Positions 61,701-64,000 of a stretch of 64,000 nucleotides of DNA are shown here, in pieces (position 1 is the first letter of the stretch; each line of letters starts with the position of its first letter). Source of the stretch: Lineus longissimus (lineage: Eukaryota; Nemertea; Pilidiophora; Heteronemertea; Lineidae); contig NC_088316.1 of NCBI RefSeq assembly GCF_910592395.1, positions 6,326,001 to 6,390,000 on the forward strand, given 5' to 3'. The notes under the pieces were generated by a model. That model was given only the letters and a program-made list of their open reading frames with translations, did no database searches and had not been told where the DNA came from. A program made the translations under genes and the position numbers.

Positions 61701-62983
61701 GACCAAATATATCGGGACTTATTTAAAATATATCTTAATTTCTAGACATTTATAAACATCTTTAAATGGAAGGTGGAATGATTGCCGACCAGCACGGCTA
61801 AGGTTGTCTGAAAATACCAACCACGTATTGTTCCGACATATATGCATTTCCGTACTGTTCTTGTTCCATGAAGACAATGCAAATATCTGCGCTGGCTTGG
61901 GAACGTGCTTGGAGATAGTTCGTGAACTTATTGACACGATAATGATTACTTAAACAAAATATTTGATAATGTTAATATATGCAATATTTGGACTGTATCT
62001 GATGAATGGAGGTGGTATTATTTATCGATGCAACATCTTTTTCAAAAGACTTTTTATAACACACAGTTTGTCTTCGGATGAGATGACAGTGTATTCTTCA
62101 AGGATAGTTGTCCTTCGGTCTGGTTCAGTTAATTTCGTTGTTATTTATTTACTCGGCTGTGGTAACTGCCACATTTCATGTGAAAGCGGCATAACCCCGA
62201 CAGTAAACTGATATCATAGTGGAATCCGGCCTTAAATCTGTAAAAGGCAATATATCTCTGTCTGATATGCACAGAGACTGTCCTTTTGATATAAAGATTT
62301 TTCCGGCCAATCAATCTTTTCATTTAAAGACTCAACACAGTTGAAAAGCAATTCAAATGACATTTCATAAATTAACTACCACGACCTTGAAATTTCAAAT
62401 CTGAACATTAATTTATGCAATGGGGTGTTGTCCAGCCGAGCACAACAAGTGCCAGGGCGTGAATTCATTACACTGATTCAACAGTTAAGTGTCGTACTAG
62501 AAAGGGCATGGGATGGAGCGTGGCATTTCGATAAAAGGGAACACTTTCTCAAGTTACCAGGGAAGGCCCCCAACTATAAAACCTTTGACACTATTCATTT
62601 GAAGCTGTAATTTCGCGCTTACGATAGTCATCCTTTATGTAATCAGATGTCACACGGTTGTTTGAGAATAGTTTTGGCTTTTAAATACACAAGGTTATGT
62701 TTAAGTGAAGGTCAAGCAAGAAATGATTCGCTTGCAGCATCAGCCCTCGGGCGTCGCCTGTCAATGCCTGTCTGTAGCTGTGGAGTGAGACAGGGACGTA
62801 ATATAGAAGGCGTTGTTGGAGATTGCCACGCTTTTATACCATTTGCGCGACTAAAAGGGGCTCTTGTGTCCCCAAGACGGAACATGGTATCAGCTTGTTC
62901 GACTTCACTACCAGGGGTGCCAAATTCTTTCGGAGTGTATTCATGATAATGCAGACTTGTAGACTAAAATGGCATAGACAAAC
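58786..62983. other. Non-coding stretch, about 4.2 kb
   Basis: No exon is supported. Frames of up to 104 codons (+, 59133-59447) show no family. One octamer lies at 61877-61884. Confidence 0.5.
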
Positions 62984-63390
62984 AGTACACAGTGTGTTTT
63001 AAAAAAAGAAACCGATATTAATTTGGTCATTTCTTAAAAATGGCTAAATATTTTGAAAATTGGCAACCACCATTTATTACCTAATGATGTCTTCTTTCTT
63101 ATGACACCAAGATATTTAAGTTACTGTCACAGATGACTGAGCACGAAGCAGTTCAATCAACCATGTCAGAACTGGTCTTGCACCAGGTTTACCGCAGTTC
63201 TAACATGGTTGATTGAATTGCTTCGTGTTAAGTCATCTGTGAGAGTAAGTTTAATTTCTTGGTGTCATAAGAAAGAGAACACCATAGGTAATGCATTTAA
63301 ATGGTGGTTGCCAATTTCCAAAATATTTAGCCATGTTAAAGAAATCAACAAATTAATCTCGGTTTCCTTTTTTTTGAAACATACTGTACA
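62984..63390. mobile_element. Long near-palindrome (about 400 bp foldback element)
   Basis: The left arm runs from GTACACAGTGTGTTT (62985) to CAGAACTG (63174). The right arm runs from CAGTTCT (63195) to AAACATACTGTAC (63389). They are reverse complements over about 190 bases with few mismatches. The centre folds further, as CTGGT-CTTGC-ACCAG, so the whole unit could form one hairpin with a tiny loop. Shared blocks include GGCAACCACCATTTA, CTTATGACACCAAG, GATGACT and CAATCAACCATGT, each with its inverse. TA precedes the CACAGT/CAGTAT ends on both sides. It encodes nothing recognisable. Confidence 0.9.
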
Positions 63391-64000
63391 TGGGCAAGGA
63401 CATAACTAGGTTACATCTATAAGCTGGTATCACATGTTGATGTTGTCACAACCATCACAAACACCGCGACATAAGAGTCCCTTAGGATTAGAAAAAAATT
63501 ATGATGATAAGAAAGGCACCCAGATTGAAAATCCAGGTTCTGCAACTAATGTACCGTCATCCACATGTACATGTAAACGAAACTATTTGAAGTAATGAGC
63601 TTTTGACGAAACTGAATGAGCCATTTTAAAGTAAGAATCACATTGACCTGGGTAAGGTGCGTCCGATCGAGGGACACTAATCTTGTTGTTACAGGCATCA
63701 GATCTGTCCCTATGCAAAGTGATGTGTCGTCATTTTTTAATGATCAGTGTGTTTGGAAAATGGCTCGTGTGACAGAATCAGCGGTTTCAAAATTATTTCT
63801 CGAGATGTACGAGGTATCTAAGGTGGTCTAGAGAAATATAAGAATCTATCGTACAATAGTTATCTAAGGCATATGCCTTCCCGGGTCATTAATTCTTGAA
63901 CAATTAGTTGGACCTTGATTAAAAGGGAATATGTCCCCTGTCACACTGATTCCCGCGGAATCAAACGTCGCGCAAAACGAAAATACTGTCGTCGGTCTCT
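63391..64000. other. Non-coding stretch to window end
   Basis: TACATGTA lies at 63568-63575. A 71-codon + ORF (63616-63831) has no family. Nothing else is supported. Confidence 0.5.

Noticed and set aside
1-64000. CRISPR arrays, bacterial operons, phage or plasmid features
   Set aside because: No regularly spaced short repeats, no gene density and no ribosome-binding sites. Intron signals and LINE/SINE relics show a eukaryotic genome.

Overview
This window is metazoan nuclear DNA with one recognisable protein-coding gene: the homeobox-containing last exon of a Gsx (Gsh, genomic screened homeobox) ParaHox gene at 2638-3113 on the + strand. Its homeodomain is of the Gsx class, and the exon follows a typical splice acceptor. 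The rest is AT-leaning, non-coding DNA with short chance ORFs, microsatellites, a minisatellite and many decayed mobile elements. There are no operons, no ribosome-binding sites and no prokaryotic gene density. The gene and the repeat content (L2/CR1-like LINE tails, tRNA-derived SINE relics, TA-flanked foldback MITEs, frequent TACATGTA) suggest an invertebrate bilaterian, perhaps a lophotrochozoan or an ambulacrarian. The species cannot be fixed from the sequence alone.

Layout. 1-2637: probably the intron ahead of the Gsx homeobox exon (exon 1 was not found and is probably upstream of base 1), with degenerate repeats just before the acceptor. 2638-3113: Gsx last exon. 3114-about 5000: 3' UTR and/or 3' flank, with a short tandem duplication and two foldback elements. 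5-20 kb: non-coding, with a pogo-like MITE (6966-7147), a LINE 3' end (about 8340-8800) and a possible TATA promoter plus short intron near 16.6-17.0 kb. 20280-21750: a polypurine minisatellite of about 158 bp units. 22-36 kb: non-coding, with SINE relics, a second LINE 3' end (about 29722-30441) and a candidate conserved regulatory block near 25.3 kb. 36941-37279: a foldback MITE with 43-bp perfect inverted ends and TA flanks. 38640-38798 and about 52577-52747: two more pogo-like copies. 41.9-42.8 kb: a diverged duplication. 43.7-44.2 kb: a block rich in homeodomain-type motifs. 62984-63390: a 400-bp hairpin-forming palindrome.

No second homeobox (Xlox/Pdx or Cdx) was found on either strand, so more than 60 kb downstream of Gsx looks like a gene desert. 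That fits a developmental gene with a large regulatory domain. Several motif classes (octamer ATGCAAAT, TAATT palindromes) look frequent enough to test as regulatory signals, but this is inference. All motif counts and percent-identity impressions were made by eye.
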